A DNA stretch of 64,000 nt from Lotus japonicus (Eukaryota > Streptophyta > Magnoliopsida > Fabales > Fabaceae), in contig NC_080044.1 in the NCBI RefSeq assembly GCF_012489685.1, positions 43,958,964-44,022,963 of the forward strand. Direction: 5' to 3'. The notes under the pieces were generated by a model, which was not told the DNA's origin, made no database searches, and saw only the letters and a list, made by a program, of their open reading frames with translations. This document shows, piece after piece, positions 10,636-21,785 of the stretch (its first letter is position 1; each line of letters begins with the position of its first letter). Made by a program: the position numbers and the translations under genes.

Positions 10636-10902
10636 TGAAGGTATGAAAAACGATAGAAAGGGGGGGTTTGAATAGCGTTTTCAGAATAAAACTTCCCACT
10701 TAAGATTTTATCAAATCTTTCGAAACACAAGTAAAGTGCTTAAGATAAGAGATGAGAAAAGCACACAAGGATTTTATCCTGGTTCACTTGATAAATCACT
10801 CAAGCTAGTCCAGTCCACCCGTGAAGGTGATTTCTTCCTTCTTAGAATGAAGGCAATTCACTAATCAGAGATTTGTTACAACTGCACTTGAAACCTACAA
10901 GT
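10636..10902 (-). repeat. C1 3' LTR, first piece
   Basis: It aligns with the start of the C1 right LTR at 33726 (shared TTCCCACTTAAG and GAAACACAAG variants that B1 lacks) and stops at CAAGT, the left target duplication of B1. It continues at 23004. Confidence 0.88.
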
Positions 10903-12112
10903 TGAAGGTATGAAAAACGGTAGAAAGGGGGGGTTTGAATAACGTTTTCAGTACAAAACTTCCACCTTAAAGATTTTGACAAATCTTTCGAGGACTTAAG
11001 TGCTAAAGATAAGAGATAGAGAAGCACACAAGGATTTTATCCTGGTTCACTTGATAAATCACTCAAGCTACTCCAGTCCACCCGTTAAGGTGATTTCTTC
11101 CTTCTTAGAATGAAGGCAATCCACTAATCAGGTAAGAGTTACAACTGCACTTGAAACCTACAAGTGACTAACAATTACACTGACTTAGCTCACACTAAGA
11201 TTCACTCTCTTAGTCTTCTCTAGGATCCGATCAACCTTGATCTCCTAAAGGAACTAAACAAACTGTTTATCAAAGAAATGTTTACAAGAGATTTGCTTCT
11301 AAAAAGCTAATAGTAAACTCAATGAATTTCAGATGAAAGAAAGCTTAGAATTTTTTGAATATGTCTTGCGTATGTGAATGTTTTTTTCTCGCCGCTTCTT
11401 TCAATCTTCAGCCTCTATATATACTCCAAGGATTAGGGTTGAGCGTTGCATGGGAAATGCTACCGTTGGAGGGCAGTTCTGGAAAATCCAGCTTCTGCTG
11501 TGGCTGAGAACGTTAGGTAGGTCGTCAGGAAGGTACACTTGCTTTTGTACTTGGATAGCGACTTGACCTTTTAACCTAGGAGACTTCTGATCAGGGGAAT
11601 ACTTCATATTGGAACTTGTGAAGCCGGTTGATCAGAGTCAGAGGGAAAGCACAGATCCTCTGACCATTGTATCTTCTGATTTTGAACTCAGAGGGAAGAA
11701 CATGGCCTTCAGAGTTTCTTGCTTCTGGACTTCAGAGTTTCCACTATTCAGCTTCTGGATCTTCAGAGTCTTCTACACCATCAGAACATCTAAACCTTCA
11801 GTGTTTCTTGGTTATCAGAACTTCTGGATCTTCAGAGCTTCTAGCGACTGAGTCCACATCAGAGTTTGTATAGCTTCAGAACTTCTGAAGCTTTTCCACT
11901 GTTCATACTGAACATGGTGAATGCGAAAGCGTTGCTTGGGTTACCCTTTATACACAGTGCTTCTGATTTGTGTGAGATTGAGTTGAGGTCAGAGCCTGTA
12001 AATAGCACACTCAGAAAAACACGTTAGAGTACCACAATTGTTCATATCAAAAGGTTAACTTGTAATCATCAAAACATAGAGTTGTACTACTAGATCAAAA
12101 CTTGATCTTACA
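10903..12112 (-). repeat. B1 3' LTR (left copy)
   Basis: Starts TGAAGGTATG and ends GATCTTACA. Repeated TTCTGA, TCAGAG and CTTCTGGA words fill about 11590-11900. A TATA-like run (TCTATATATACTCC) lies at about 11415 on the plus strand. Read on the minus strand, the element's transcription direction, it is GGAGTATATATAGAGG, a plausible LTR promoter TATA box. Confidence 0.92.
11416..11426 (-). promoter_or_regulatory. Candidate LTR promoter TATA box (B1)
   Basis: On the element strand the text is GTATATATAGAGG, a good plant TATA consensus, and it is conserved in the other family LTRs (for example about 42668-42678 in D1). The role is inferred from sequence and position only. Confidence 0.55.
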
Positions 12113-12126
12113 ATCTCCCCCTTTTT
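12113..12126 (-). promoter_or_regulatory. B1 polypurine tract
   Basis: The minus-strand reading is AAAAAGGGGGAGAT abutting the 3' LTR. Further purine tracts follow at about 12594-12606 (AAAAAGGGGGAGT) and 12658-12667, as in other Sireviruses with several tracts. Confidence 0.8.
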
Positions 12127-12850
12127 GATGATGACAAAACTAAGATTTTTGATGAACAATTCTTAAACATTAAACTGAATTCACTCAGAGTTTAGAGATA
12201 TAGAATAAGACTTATCCTGATGTGAATAGTTTATCTTGCTCATTCTGAATTCAAGTCACTGCTTGATTCTGAGCTTAGCTCCCCCTGAATCTAATACTTG
12301 ATGAAAACGTTAGTAAAGTCTAGATTCTGAGCTAAAAAATATAAGAGTTCAGAGTGAAAAGCTTATGACATAGATGAAAAACGAATAATCAGAGCGCATA
12401 AGTGATCAGAGTCATGGACAAGGTATCAGAGTCTTGGGTATCAGAGTCAACTTAGAATCACTTCAGAAGAAGTGAAATGTATTCCTTGTATTTGCCCAGT
12501 GACACATCTATGGTCATGAAGGTGGAACTCTTAAAATCTCCAAAAGAAAAATAAGTCACACTAACACATCTTACACATCAAAAACTGGGTTTACTCCCCC
12601 TTTTTGTCATAAGCAAAAAGCTTGGGGTGTGAAAAACTTAGCTTGAAGTACAAGGTACTCCCCCTTAGAGAAGGTCTAAGTTTAAAAGAAAATGAAAACG
12701 ATGTAAGAAACAGAGTTAGGCGAAAATAAATAGAAGAGTTAATGCAAGGGATGAACGTTTACCACCGGTCAAGTGAGTAAATAGAAGGGTCAGTTACCAA
12801 GAACTTAACCTCGAGAAACTGTAAGAGCATTAACTTTCAGAGAGAAAGTG
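12127..12850. other. B1 spacer between 3' LTR and antisense gene
   Basis: No ORF of note. It holds secondary polypurine tracts and many TCAGAG and TTCTGA words. The part nearest the antisense gene is about 97% identical by eye to D1 (52140-52260) and is likely its promoter region. Confidence 0.65.
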
Positions 12851-12855
12851 AAGCC

Positions 12856-12863
12856 TATAAAAA
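12856..12863 (+). promoter_or_regulatory. TATA box of the antisense gene (B1)
   Basis: CCTATAAAAAGCG contains a consensus TATA box 53 nt before the ATG at 12917. The same arrangement is present in D1 (52129-52136, minus strand, 50 nt) and C1 (24719-24726, TATAAATA, 54 nt). Conserved position in three copies, one of them diverged, supports a real promoter. Transcription itself is not shown by sequence. Confidence 0.6.
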
Positions 12864-12916
12864 GCGTTGGAGAGAAAGGTAAGCTTCACACCTCGAATAA
12901 TTTTCAGTAAAAAAAA

Positions 12917-13309
12917 ATGGCATCATACAACGTAGCACTAGAAGAGCTGAGGAAGAAGGCCTTTGAAGAGGACTTGTTCCTGAACATCAGGCATCCAGAG
13001 GGTGCAACTACCATCGCGGAGCTGACACGGACACTGCTGGAAGAGGACCTGCGTCCAGAGTTGGAGAGAGACCTGAAGGAATTTCTTGCCTTCGTGGAGG
13101 AGGTGCAAGAACTCAGCCGGCTTGAACTCAAGCTGCTGGAAGAGAAAGAGAGTTTGGAAGAGAAGCTCAAGACTTCAGAAGAGATTCTGGAGAGGGATGA
13201 GCTAAAGATCAGGCTCAGCAACATCCAGCATGTACTGGAGCAACTGGAGAAAGATAGGTCAGAGCAGCGCCAGGAGTGCAGAAGAATGAGGAGAGATCCT
13301 CCATTCTAG
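12917..13309 (+). CDS. Antisense coiled-coil protein of the Copia element (B1)
   Basis: A 130-codon ORF on the strand opposite to all other B1 genes, between the third ORF and the 3' LTR. The start MASYN is shared with MASYR in D1 and MASYK in C1. The protein is highly charged: an EELRKKAFEED helix, a FLNIRHP motif near residues 21-27, then Glu/Leu/Lys-rich heptad-like sequence from about residue 45 to 115, suggesting a coiled coil. It ends with RQECRRMRRDPPF, where R-x-E-C-R-x-x-R-x-x-P-P-F is common to all three copies. There is no signal peptide or membrane segment. It has its own TATA box and converges with the third ORF 208 bp away. I do not recognise a known family. A role in antisense control or particle assembly would be guesswork. 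Preservation of the frame despite strong divergence from D1 argues that it is a real gene. Confidence 0.7.
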   Translation: MASYNVALEELRKKAFEEDLFLNIRHPEGATTIAELTRTLLEEDLRPELERDLKEFLAFVEEVQELSRLELKLLEEKESLEEKLKTSEEILERDELKIRLSNIQHVLEQLEKDRSEQRQECRRMRRDPPF

Positions 13310-13517
13310 ACTTTTTAGGGAAGTAATGTATGATGTAAACACAAACAGATTATGAATAAAACGAGTTTAGCAAACACATGTGACACAAAGATATATATAT
13401 ATATATATGCATATAGAATCACAAACGAACAAATGAGAATAAATAAATAAAAAGAAACAGAGTTTAACAAAAGAAAACAAAGTTAACGAAAAAGAAGAAA
13501 AAGAAGAGACCCTAAAA
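13310..13517. other. Convergent gene spacer (B1)
   Basis: AT-rich spacer between the antisense gene and the stop of the third ORF. It contains an AT microsatellite near 13391-13408 and A-rich runs that could serve as polyadenylation signals for either side (AATAAA at about 13354 and 13440). D1 has a similar but clearly diverged spacer. Confidence 0.5.
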
Positions 13518-16370
13518 CTAAGGTTTGTCAGTGCGTCTCAGAAGTTCCATCATCATGTGCTTCATCTCAATCAGTATGGATTCATGAGTGTCAAGACGTT
13601 GTTCCATGATGTCGAGTCTGGATGAGCTTGTCTGAGTAGAACTGGAAGGAACATTCTGAGCAGCTTGAGGATCTGGAATGGAAGCAGAAGCAGCAGGAGT
13701 AAACACAACTGGTGCAAGTGCTTGGCATCTAAGAGCTTCAGCCTCAGCTTCAAGACGCTCTGCCTCAAGTCTGGCTTGTTCAGCTTGAGCTGCTGCTTTA
13801 CGTGCAGCTTCTTCTGCTTGTTCTTTCTTTCTCTTGGCCTCTTCAATAGCTTCAAGAAGCTTGTTTCTCTGTTCTAGTTCATGAAGAGCCACCCTTCTAG
13901 CAAACCTTTGCTTTGCAGCCTCAATGCTCTGACTGCCCTCTGCATGCAGGAGCTGCATCATAATCGGAACTTGAGCCACTAGCCAAGTGCTCAGATTGTT
14001 CCACTCATCAGCCACATTTTCAGCATTCTCACTGAGATCAGTCTGACCGTGCACATTGCGGAGCCTCAAGGAGGCTTCATGATAGAAAATATTGATGCAC
14101 TCAGAGAGAGATGTGGGTTGGAGGTGAGTATAGGGAATTATGGAGAGGTTGGGTTCAGGAGAGGCTGGGTGATTGCTGCTATGAGCTTCAGAGGCACCTT
14201 GTGGAGAACCAATGTTAATCATGGGAGCATTGGGTTCAGAGGTTCCAAGGTGAGGGTCTGAAGTTTCAACCAGAGGATGAGGTGATCTAACCGAGGATTG
14301 GTTAGACACTGAATGTTCGGGTTCAGGTTCTGGTTGAATAGGCTCTTGTTGGTCAGGGACAGGGTGAGCTTGTTGAACTAAGGGGTCTGCCTCTTGGATA
14401 GGATTGGCCAAGATAGGTTCATCTGGGTCAACTAGACGTTCAGGTCTAGGGCCAGGATATCTCCTAGGGCTTGGACAGGTAAGGTAATACTCTTCCAAGG
14501 CAGACACCTTCTCTTTTCGAACCTCCATGAATTTTCTCATGGATTCAGAGTTATTGGAGGGAGAAGAATCAACAACATTGATGGGGAAGGATACAGGTGT
14601 AAAGGCTGTTGAAGAGTCTGTATCCGTGGTTCTAGCAGCAGGACGTTCTGATGCTCTGGGAGCAGAGTGATCAGACGTTCTGGGTTGTGGTTCTGTTTGG
14701 TTGGGCTCGGGTTGTTCATGGATGATTGGTTCAGAAGATAATGGGTCGTATGGAATGGTAAGGAGAGAGGTTGGATCTTCTGACCTAGAGGTTGGGTTCT
14801 GAAGCAAATTCCAGAGAGGTGCTTCAGTAGGAGAAGGTTGAAAGAAGGAGGATCTTGGGGAATGTGGTGGAGAGGTGGTTTGTGCGGCTGGTTGGGATTC
14901 AGGAATAGGAGTGAGGGGATTTGAGGAGTGTTGAAGCAAGGCAGAAATAGGAAGTGCATCAAATAAATTCAAATCATCATCAGAAGCAAGTGCAGGCTTA
15001 CTTGAATGTGCTGATGATCGAGTCACTCTGGCAGGAGGTTCAGTCCTTCTGACCATTTCAGCAGCTGGTTCCACCCGAGTAGGCTTCACCACGATTCTGA
15101 CCTTCTTCTTCTTCTTCTTTGGAGGACCATCCTCACTATCATCACCATCATCAGGCTTTCTCTTTGTCTTCTTGACCAGAGGGACATCAGATTCCTCAGA
15201 AGATTCGTCCAGAACCATCTTCCTCTGAGCTTTCTTCTTGGGAGGAGAAGGAAACTCTGGAGCTGGTGGTAGTCTGCTGACGAAATCATCAAGGTCAATT
15301 TCGAATCCTTGAGCCCTTAGATCTTCAACATAGCATCTGATGGCGTCAGGATTGTCTGCTTGAGTCCACAGAGGGTAGTCATTCAGAGGCATTCTTCTTC
15401 CTCTGATCTCAGAAGATGTGTCTTCATGAGCAGGAGCAATCTTCTTCTGGACCAAACCCATCTTCTTCAGAGAATTTGCAGTGAAGACATCACTGACAAT
15501 GGTGCTCAAATCCTCTGTGCAACCAGCATTGATCAAATCTTGCACCAAGTTGCTTTCAATGAGAAAGTCTGAGAGCAGCCTCCCAAAAGGGATGTATTTG
15601 ATTGCAAACTTGATGGAGGTGGTGGTGCGGGACTTCCGGATGCATTCCTTCAAGTAGGAGAACAGGAAGTAGGGAAGGCAGATCTTCTCCTGATTTTGGA
15701 TGAAGAACAACATCGCCTTCTGGTTGAAGTTGATGTAGTCTGGGGAACTGCCCTTCGGTCTCTAGTTTATGCAGTTGAGCAGGATCTTGTGCCAGATTCT
15801 GAGTTTGGGATGAAGATCCATCACCTTGTAACTCGTCTTGCCCGGTTTGAAGGTGGTGTACAGAGCCTGGTTGACTATGTCCTTGGTGCTGGGTTTCAGC
15901 TTCGATTCCGTCAGTTGGAACCGATACCCATAAGCAGTTTCTGCACCTAGCAGATTCACGAATGACTTCTCAGTGATGATGATCTTCCTTCCAAGAATGT
16001 GAGAGACCACCTGAGTATCATCGCAGTCGGCGTGCTTCCAGAATTCCTTTACCAATTTCTCATACACCGGTCCTCGAAGTCGGTTGAAATAATTTCCCCA
16101 ACCTTGAGCTTGGACTTCAGGACGAAGATCAAACCCATTTGCAGCCAAGTTGTCGAGGTTGAATCTCCATTCTGCCAGGACTTGGAGTTCCTCAGGAGGA
16201 TAAACACAGTGAACGGCACAGCCCCGTTCTGCAATTGGAACAAACTGCTCTTGAGCTTGAACTTGTTCTTGAGTTGGATTCTCAGAGCCCCTTTGACCCG
16301 TTGCTAGACCAACTACCATGTGAGGGAACTGAGATGCATCTGCAGTAGATCTTCTGGTTTGTCTCACCAT
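13518..16370 (-). pseudogene. B1 third ORF ('env-like'), one in-frame stop
   Basis: Starts at MVRQTRRS (16370), as in D1. An upstream in-frame Met at 16526 adds 52 residues of low complexity and is less likely. Residues about 60-250 (VLAEWRFNLDNLAANGFDLR, VYEKLVKEFWKHAD, IITEKSFVNLLG) form the plant-transposon-protein-like domain. Next come Lys-rich clusters near the middle (PPKKKKKKVRI, possible nuclear signal), a long Ser/Pro/Glu-rich linker, an Ala/Glu/Lys coiled coil near residues 820-870 (EEAARKAAAQAEQARLEAE), and a C-terminal helix ending ELLRRTDKP. A TAG at 15762-15764 replaces the Gln codon of D1 after CIN; downstream the frame stays open for 731 codons. Either a fresh nonsense mutation or a site for readthrough; the former is simpler. 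Confidence 0.75.
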
Positions 16371-16813
16371 TTTGAAGAGGTTGAAGGTTTGAGGTAGAAG
16401 ATGAAGGTTGAAAGATGAAGAGAGATCGAGAGAGAAATCGAGAACAAAGCGGTTTTGAAAAGCAGAGAGAGCTAGAGTGAAAACCGGAAGTGAAAGAGAA
16501 CGTGTGTGTATAGTGGGTTTTATCAAATAACCGTTGTTGATTCAAAAAGCACTTTAAGATCAACGGCTGAAAATTAAAGATAGATAGTAACAGTAAAATA
16601 CACAATCACACACAGGAGATAAGCATATCTACACGCAATCATAACAGACTGTCACACGGGCACAAGGAACTATGCATCAGAAATTCTGACGCACGTGTTG
16701 TTGTCTCAGCTTCAGAGTCAGTACCAGTGGGTACACACACTCTGATTGAGTTACCTTCTGGACTAGACATCTTCTGATCAAGAAGTATCATAGTCAGAGG
16801 TTCTGATCCATCT
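16371..16813 (-). other. B1 spacer between pol and third ORF
   Basis: Non-coding leader of the third ORF, rich in TCTGA words. Close to the ORF the element strand has TTTGATAAAACCC followed by ACACACGTTCTCTC, which could be an internal start region, but C1 does not keep the TATA-like part. No clear gene. Confidence 0.4.
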
Positions 16814-19800
16814 TCACTCTGGACAAAAGTCCATGTTTAGATTTTTCAGAATAAAATTAAATCTATCCTCTGCTAAGGGCTTTGTAAAGATATCTGCCCA
16901 TTGATGGTCAGTATCAACAAACTTCAGAAGAAGTACGCCCTTCTGTACATAATCTCTAATAAAGTGATACTTTACCTCAATGTGTTTTGCTCTTGAATGT
17001 AGGATAGGATTCTTACTCAATGAGATTGCAGCAGTGTTATCACAATAGATTGGGATATTGCTCTCAAGGATCTGGTAATCCTCCAGCTGATGTTTCATCC
17101 AGAGCATCTGAGTGCTGCATATTGCTGCTGAGATATATTCTGCCTCTGCAGTTGATAGTGCAATGGTTGATTGCCTCTTGCTTGCCCATGAGACTAGATT
17201 GCTTCCCAGAAATTGACAATTTCCGGAAGTACTTTTTCTCTCTGTTCTATCTCCAGCATAATCAGCATCACAATAACCTGAAAGCTTATACTCTGATGTT
17301 TTCTTATACATCAAGCCAAGGTTAGTGGTGCCTTTCAGATACCTTAGGATCCTCTTAACAGCAGTTAAGTGGGTTTCCCTTGGATCTGATTGGAAACGAG
17401 CACATAAGTGAACACTAAATAATATGTCTGGCCTAGATGCAGTTAAGTATAGAAGTGAACCTATCATTCCACGATAGAGCTTCTGACATACTTTACCACT
17501 TTTATCTTCTTTCTCCAAAATGCATGTAGGATGCATTGGAGTCTTGGCCACTGTAGATTCCAGCATATTGAACTTCTTCAGAAGTTCTTTAGTGTACTTG
17601 CTCTGATGGATATATGTTCCTTCTGGTGTTTGATCAACTTGTATTCCCAGAAAGTACTTTAATTCTCCCATCATACTCATCTCAAATTCAGCCTGCATCA
17701 TCTCAGAAAATTCTTTGCATAGAGATTGATTAGCAGAACCAAATATAATATCATCAACATAAATTTGCACAATTAAGATATCATCTTTATAAGTCTTGCA
17801 AAAAAGAGTTGTATCTACTTTACCCCTTACAAACTCATTCTCCAGAAGGAATGAGCTAAGTCTCTCATACCATGCTCTGGGAGCTTGCTTCAGACCGTAG
17901 AGTGATTTCTTCAATTTGAACACATGGTCTGGTTTCTTTTCATCTTCAAAACCTGGGGGTTGATGAACATAGACTTCCTCTGAGATATAACCATTTAGGA
18001 AGGCACTCTTTACGTCCATCTGATGTAGAACTATGTTGTGATTTACTGAGAAGGAGATCAACAGTCTGATTGCCTCCAGTCTTGCTACCGGAGCAAATGT
18101 TTCAGTGTAGTCTATTCCTTCCTGCTGGCTGTAGCCTTGAGCAACTAGCCTTGCCTTGTTTCTGATTACATCTTCTTTCTCATTTAGCTTGTTTCTGAAT
18201 ACCCATTTCGTTCCAATAACATGGACATTCTCAGGCTTCTTCACTAAGCTCCAAACATCGTTCTTGGAGAATTGATTTAATTCTTCTTCCATGGCCAGAA
18301 TCCAATCCTTGTCCTGAAGAGCTTCATCTATGGACTTGGGTTCAATTAAGGACACCAATCCTTTCAGACTCAGCAAGGTCTCTTCAGAGGGTCTGAAGGC
18401 AGATCTGGTTCTGACTGGTTCATCTTTGTTGCCCAGAATCAATTCCTTAGGGTGAGCTGCAGTGATTCTGCTCTTCTTCAGAGTTTGTGAGTTAGAGGGA
18501 CCAGCTTCTTCCTCTGGTTCATCTTCCTCTGGCTCAACTTCCTCTGGAGCTTTGCCTTTGTCAGAAACATTAATGCTTAAATCTGCAAACTTTTCAACTA
18601 GCTTTGACTGGTCAGAGTCAAGCTTATCATCAAATCTAACATGAATAGATTCTTCAATAGTCTTAGCATCAGTATTATAAAATCTAAAACCTTTAGATCT
18701 ATCAGAATAACCAAGTAATAGACACTTAGAAGACTTAGCATCAAATTTATGCAATCTATCCTTAGTATTGAGAACATAACAAACACAGCCAAAAGGATGA
18801 AAATAAGAAATGTTGGGTTTTATGTTCTTCCACAATTCATAAGGAGTCTTATTCAGAATTGGTCTCACAGAGATTCTGTTCTGAATGTAACATGCTGTAT
18901 TTACTGCCTCTGCCCAAAAATGCTTAGCCATGCCAGTTTCTTGGAGCATGGTTCTAGCCATCTCCTGAAGAGTTCTGTTCTTCCTCTCAACAACACCATT
19001 TTGTTGAGGAGTTCTGGGACAAGAGAAATCATGTGCAATTCCATATGAATCAAACAGACTCTCAAACTTGTCATTCTCAAACTCTCCACCATGGTCACTT
19101 CTGACACGCACAATCCTACAAGCCTTCTCGTTTTGCACTTGAGCAATGAAGGTAGAGAACACAGCATGAGACTCATCCTTGCGGGTTAGAAACTTTACCC
19201 ATGTCCAGCGGCTATAGTCATAAACGATAACCATCCCATATCTCTTGCCACCTATAGACTCAGTTTTCACTGGTCCAAAAAGGTCTATATGCAGAAGTTC
19301 CAACGGCCTTGAGGTTGAGACAACATTCTTTGCCTTGAAAGAGACTTTTGTGAATTTGCCTTTCTGACATGCTTCACAAAGAGCGTCTGAAGCGAACTTC
19401 AGATTGGGTAAGCCCCTGACAAGGTTTAGCTTGCTCAGCTGAGAAATCTTTCTCATACTGGCATGCCCTAACCGTCTATGCCATACCCACTGCTCTTCAT
19501 TAACAGACAGAAGGCACTTCACATTCTGAGCCTCCAACTCAGATAATCTGATCTTATAGATGTTGTTCTTCCTCTTGCTGTTAAATAGAACAGAGCCATC
19601 GATCTGACTTACAGCCCGGCAGGACTTTTGATTGAATATAACATCATAACCCTTGTCAGCTAATTGACTTATAGACAATAAGTTATGTGTTAAGCCGTCT
19701 ACCAATAAAACATTATCAATGCATGGACTACTATCTACACAAATAGTACCAGTACCAACAATTTTACCCTTTTCATTTCCTCCGAAGCCAACTTCGCCTC

Positions 19801-19918
19801 CAGGCTTAAGTTTCAGCTCTCGGAACATACGCTTTTCTCCCGTCATGTGACGCGAGCATCCACTGTCCAGATACCATGATTGGTGTTTCAGTGGAGCTAT
19901 CAAGGATATCTGCAACAT
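16814..19918 (-). CDS. B1 pol polyprotein (protease, integrase, RT, RNase H)
   Basis: 1034 codons, uninterrupted. Order: aspartic protease with WYLDSGCS (catalytic Asp18), the GAG-pre-integrase zinc finger (WHRRLGHAS ... CEACQKG), integrase core with D212 (HIDLFGP), D275 (RSDHGGEF) and E311 (NGVVERKNR), a D,D-35-E spacing, RT with [13 protein letters not shown] and YVDDIIFG (Asp722, Asp723), and RNase H with CDADYAGDR and STAEAEY. The order integrase before RT defines Copia. The protein cuts itself, copies the RNA and inserts the cDNA. It lies +1 relative to gag and overlaps it by 113 nt, so it needs a frameshift or another mechanism to be made. Only about eight residues differ from D1. VIVYDY replaces VIVDDY, not a catalytic site. 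Confidence 0.95.
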   Translation of the reverse strand: MLQISLIAPLKHQSWYLDSGCSRHMTGEKRMFRELKLKPGGEVGFGGNEKGKIVGTGTICVDSSPCIDNVLLVDGLTHNLLSISQLADKGYDVIFNQKSCRAVSQIDGSVLFNSKRKNNIYKIRLSELEAQNVKCLLSVNEEQWVWHRRLGHASMRKISQLSKLNLVRGLPNLKFASDALCEACQKGKFTKVSFKAKNVVSTSRPLELLHIDLFGPVKTESIGGKRYGMVIVYDYSRWTWVKFLTRKDESHAVFSTFIAQVQNEKACRIVRVRSDHGGEFENDKFESLFDSYGIAHDFSCPRTPQQNGVVERKNRTLQEMARTMLQETGMAKHFWAEAVNTACYIQNRISVRPILNKTPYELWKNIKPNISYFHPFGCVCYVLNTKDRLHKFDAKSSKCLLLGYSDRSKGFRFYNTDAKTIEESIHVRFDDKLDSDQSKLVEKFADLSINVSDKGKAPEEVEPEEDEPEEEAGPSNSQTLKKSRITAAHPKELILGNKDEPVRTRSAFRPSEETLLSLKGLVSLIEPKSIDEALQDKDWILAMEEELNQFSKNDVWSLVKKPENVHVIGTKWVFRNKLNEKEDVIRNKARLVAQGYSQQEGIDYTETFAPVARLEAIRLLISFSVNHNIVLHQMDVKSAFLNGYISEEVYVHQPPGFEDEKKPDHVFKLKKSLYGLKQAPRAWYERLSSFLLENEFVRGKVDTTLFCKTYKDDILIVQIYVDDIIFGSANQSLCKEFSEMMQAEFEMSMMGELKYFLGIQVDQTPEGTYIHQSKYTKELLKKFNMLESTVAKTPMHPTCILEKEDKSGKVCQKLYRGMIGSLLYLTASRPDILFSVHLCARFQSDPRETHLTAVKRILRYLKGTTNLGLMYKKTSEYKLSGYCDADYAGDRTERKSTSGNCQFLGSNLVSWASKRQSTIALSTAEAEYISAAICSTQMLWMKHQLEDYQILESNIPIYCDNTAAISLSKNPILHSRAKHIEVKYHFIRDYVQKGVLLLKFVDTDHQWADIFTKPLAEDRFNFILKNLNMDFCPE

Positions 19919-21713
19919 AGATAATCTTGTCCTTAGGTACCCACTTTCTGGGTCCTCTTTTGTTAGTTACCCCAGAGGTTCTGATCACCTTGGGTGTCTC
20001 AACATAATATTTTAAAGGAATTTTTGCATGATATTTAGTCATAGAGAAAGATCCCTTTTTAAGAGGATGTTTAGCAACTTTAGCAGGTACAGGATCAGGC
20101 AATATGGTACCAGAGGGAACAAAGCATTCATACAAGGATTTAGCTTTAGACACAGAAGGCTCATTTCTAATTGGTTTAGAATAGCCAATGCCATGCATTC
20201 CATTTCTGCTTACGCCATAGATCATTGAAGCCATTAAGCTTCTATCCACGCTTTTAGCTAGGAATCTTTGAAAAGACTTTTCATACTTAGATTCATTTCT
20301 ACAATCAGAGGCATCACAGGCAACAATTTCTTCTAACTTAGCAATCTGGTTCTTAAGCACAGAGTTAGAATTTATCAAAGCATGATTTTCATTTTTCAAA
20401 TCAGAAATAGTTTTCTCATGTTCAGAAGGAGTCTTGGAGACAGCAGATAAGTTCTTTTTCAACTTTTTATGCTTAGACAATAAAGAGTTATACTTATCCA
20501 TGATATCAGACAAAGCATGTTTCAGTTCAGAGGTAGAGAAAGAAGCAAATACCTCATTTTCATCGTCTGAGTTAGGATCTCCTGATTCTGAGTCAGAGTC
20601 AACAGCTTCCTTTGACTCTGCTCCTTTGTCTTTGACAATGGCCATGAGTCCTTGGACTTCACCATCAGAGTCAACATCCTCTGACTCTGATTCATCGAAT
20701 GTCACCATCAGACTCTTCTTGGTCTTGAAGTGCTTCTTTGGCTTCTTGTCTTTCTTCAACTTTGGACAATCACTTTTGTAGTGCCCAGATTCTTTGCACT
20801 CAAAACATGTGACTTCCTTGATTGAAGACTTCTTCTGGCCTGAGGACTCATACTTGCCTTTTGCCTTTCCAGAGCCTTTGAACTTGCTCTGCCTGTGCTT
20901 CCAGATGCGGTTGAGTCTCTTGGAGATCAGAGTCAGCTCATCTTCATCAGAATCTTCTGATGCTTCTTCAGATTCTTCTTCTTCAGCTTGAAGAGCCTTT
21001 GACTTCTCAACCTTAGCCTTTTCAGATTTGGATTTCAAGGCTATGGACTTTTTCCTCAGATCTTGCATCTCTGAGCGCTTCAGCTCATGGCATTTCAAAA
21101 TGCTGATGAGTTCTTCTAAACTCATATTCTCAACGTCTCTCGTGAGCTCTATTGAAGTCACCAAAGGCATCCAACTTTCAGGAAGACACCTGATGACTCT
21201 TATGACATGATCTTTTGTTGTGTAGCTCTTGTTGAGAGGTCGTATGCCAGCTACAAGCAATTGAAATCTGGAGAACATTTCTTCAATGGATTCATTTCGC
21301 TCCATGATGAAGGATTCATACTTTTGGATCAAAGACAATGCCTTTGATTCTTTGACCTTTTTGTTTCCTTCATGAGACATCTTCAGAGATTCAAAAATGC
21401 CTTTAGCAAACTCACGATCTGTAATCTTCTGGTACTCTTCATAGGAAATAGCACTTAGAAGAATTGCTCTTTCTTTGTGATGTTGTGAGTACAGCTTCTT
21501 TTGATCTGCAGTCATCTCTGACCTTGGGATCTTCTTGCCATCTGCATCAACTGGACGCTCGTAGCCATCCACAATAATATCCCAGAGATCTGCATCGAAA
21601 CCCAGAAAGAAACTTTCCAGTCTATCTTTCCAATATTCGAACCTTTGACCGTCGAACATAGGAGGCTTTGCATTGTAACCATCTCTTTGAGTTTCACTGG
21701 TGGTGGCAGCCAT
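19806..21713 (-). CDS. B1 Gag
   Basis: 635 residues. The N-terminal part ([29 protein letters not shown]) is the Copia-type Gag domain, followed by the SLIQKYESF and [11 protein letters not shown] helices. A zinc knuckle of CX2CX4HX4C type ([14 protein letters not shown]) lies near residues 303-316. After it come an acidic Ser/Asp/Glu stretch and a Lys-rich coiled-coil stretch ([20 protein letters not shown]). The C-terminal 37 or so residues share their DNA with the protease in another frame. Gag forms the particle and binds element RNA. The ATG at 21713 directly follows the primer-site leader, and about 25 residues differ from D1. Confidence 0.93.
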   Translation of the reverse strand: MAATTSETQRDGYNAKPPMFDGQRFEYWKDRLESFFLGFDADLWDIIVDGYERPVDADGKKIPRSEMTADQKKLYSQHHKERAILLSAISYEEYQKITDREFAKGIFESLKMSHEGNKKVKESKALSLIQKYESFIMERNESIEEMFSRFQLLVAGIRPLNKSYTTKDHVIRVIRCLPESWMPLVTSIELTRDVENMSLEELISILKCHELKRSEMQDLRKKSIALKSKSEKAKVEKSKALQAEEEESEEASEDSDEDELTLISKRLNRIWKHRQSKFKGSGKAKGKYESSGQKKSSIKEVTCFECKESGHYKSDCPKLKKDKKPKKHFKTKKSLMVTFDESESEDVDSDGEVQGLMAIVKDKGAESKEAVDSDSESGDPNSDDENEVFASFSTSELKHALSDIMDKYNSLLSKHKKLKKNLSAVSKTPSEHEKTISDLKNENHALINSNSVLKNQIAKLEEIVACDASDCRNESKYEKSFQRFLAKSVDRSLMASMIYGVSRNGMHGIGYSKPIRNEPSVSKAKSLYECFVPSGTILPDPVPAKVAKHPLKKGSFSMTKYHAKIPLKYYVETPKVIRTSGVTNKRGPRKWVPKDKIIYVADILDSSTETPIMVSGQWMLASHDGRKAYVPRAET

Positions 21714-21771
21714 TGTTTTTCACACCGGCCCGGATCACTGAACACTGTTAGGTGTGGTAATCAGAACTTGC

Positions 21772-21783
21772 GCTCTGATACCA
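21772..21783 (-). promoter_or_regulatory. B1 primer-binding site
   Basis: On the minus strand TGGTATCAGAGC lies two bases inside the 5' LTR. It is complementary to the 3' end of plant initiator-Met tRNA, the usual primer of Copia elements. Confidence 0.9.
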
Positions 21784-21785
21784 AT

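Noticed and set aside
11378..11873. Short ORFs repeated in the LTRs (61-81 codons, seen also at 22264-22759 and 42221-42734)
   Set aside because: They recur because LTRs recur. Ser/Phe-rich frames come from TTCTGA words and lack a domain. Start context and frames are not conserved with C1.
19172..20781. Many open frames antisense to gag and pol (for example 20434-20781)
   Set aside because: They mirror the codon composition of the real genes on the other strand and recur only because the sense proteins are conserved. No TATA box at constant distance and no independent conservation.
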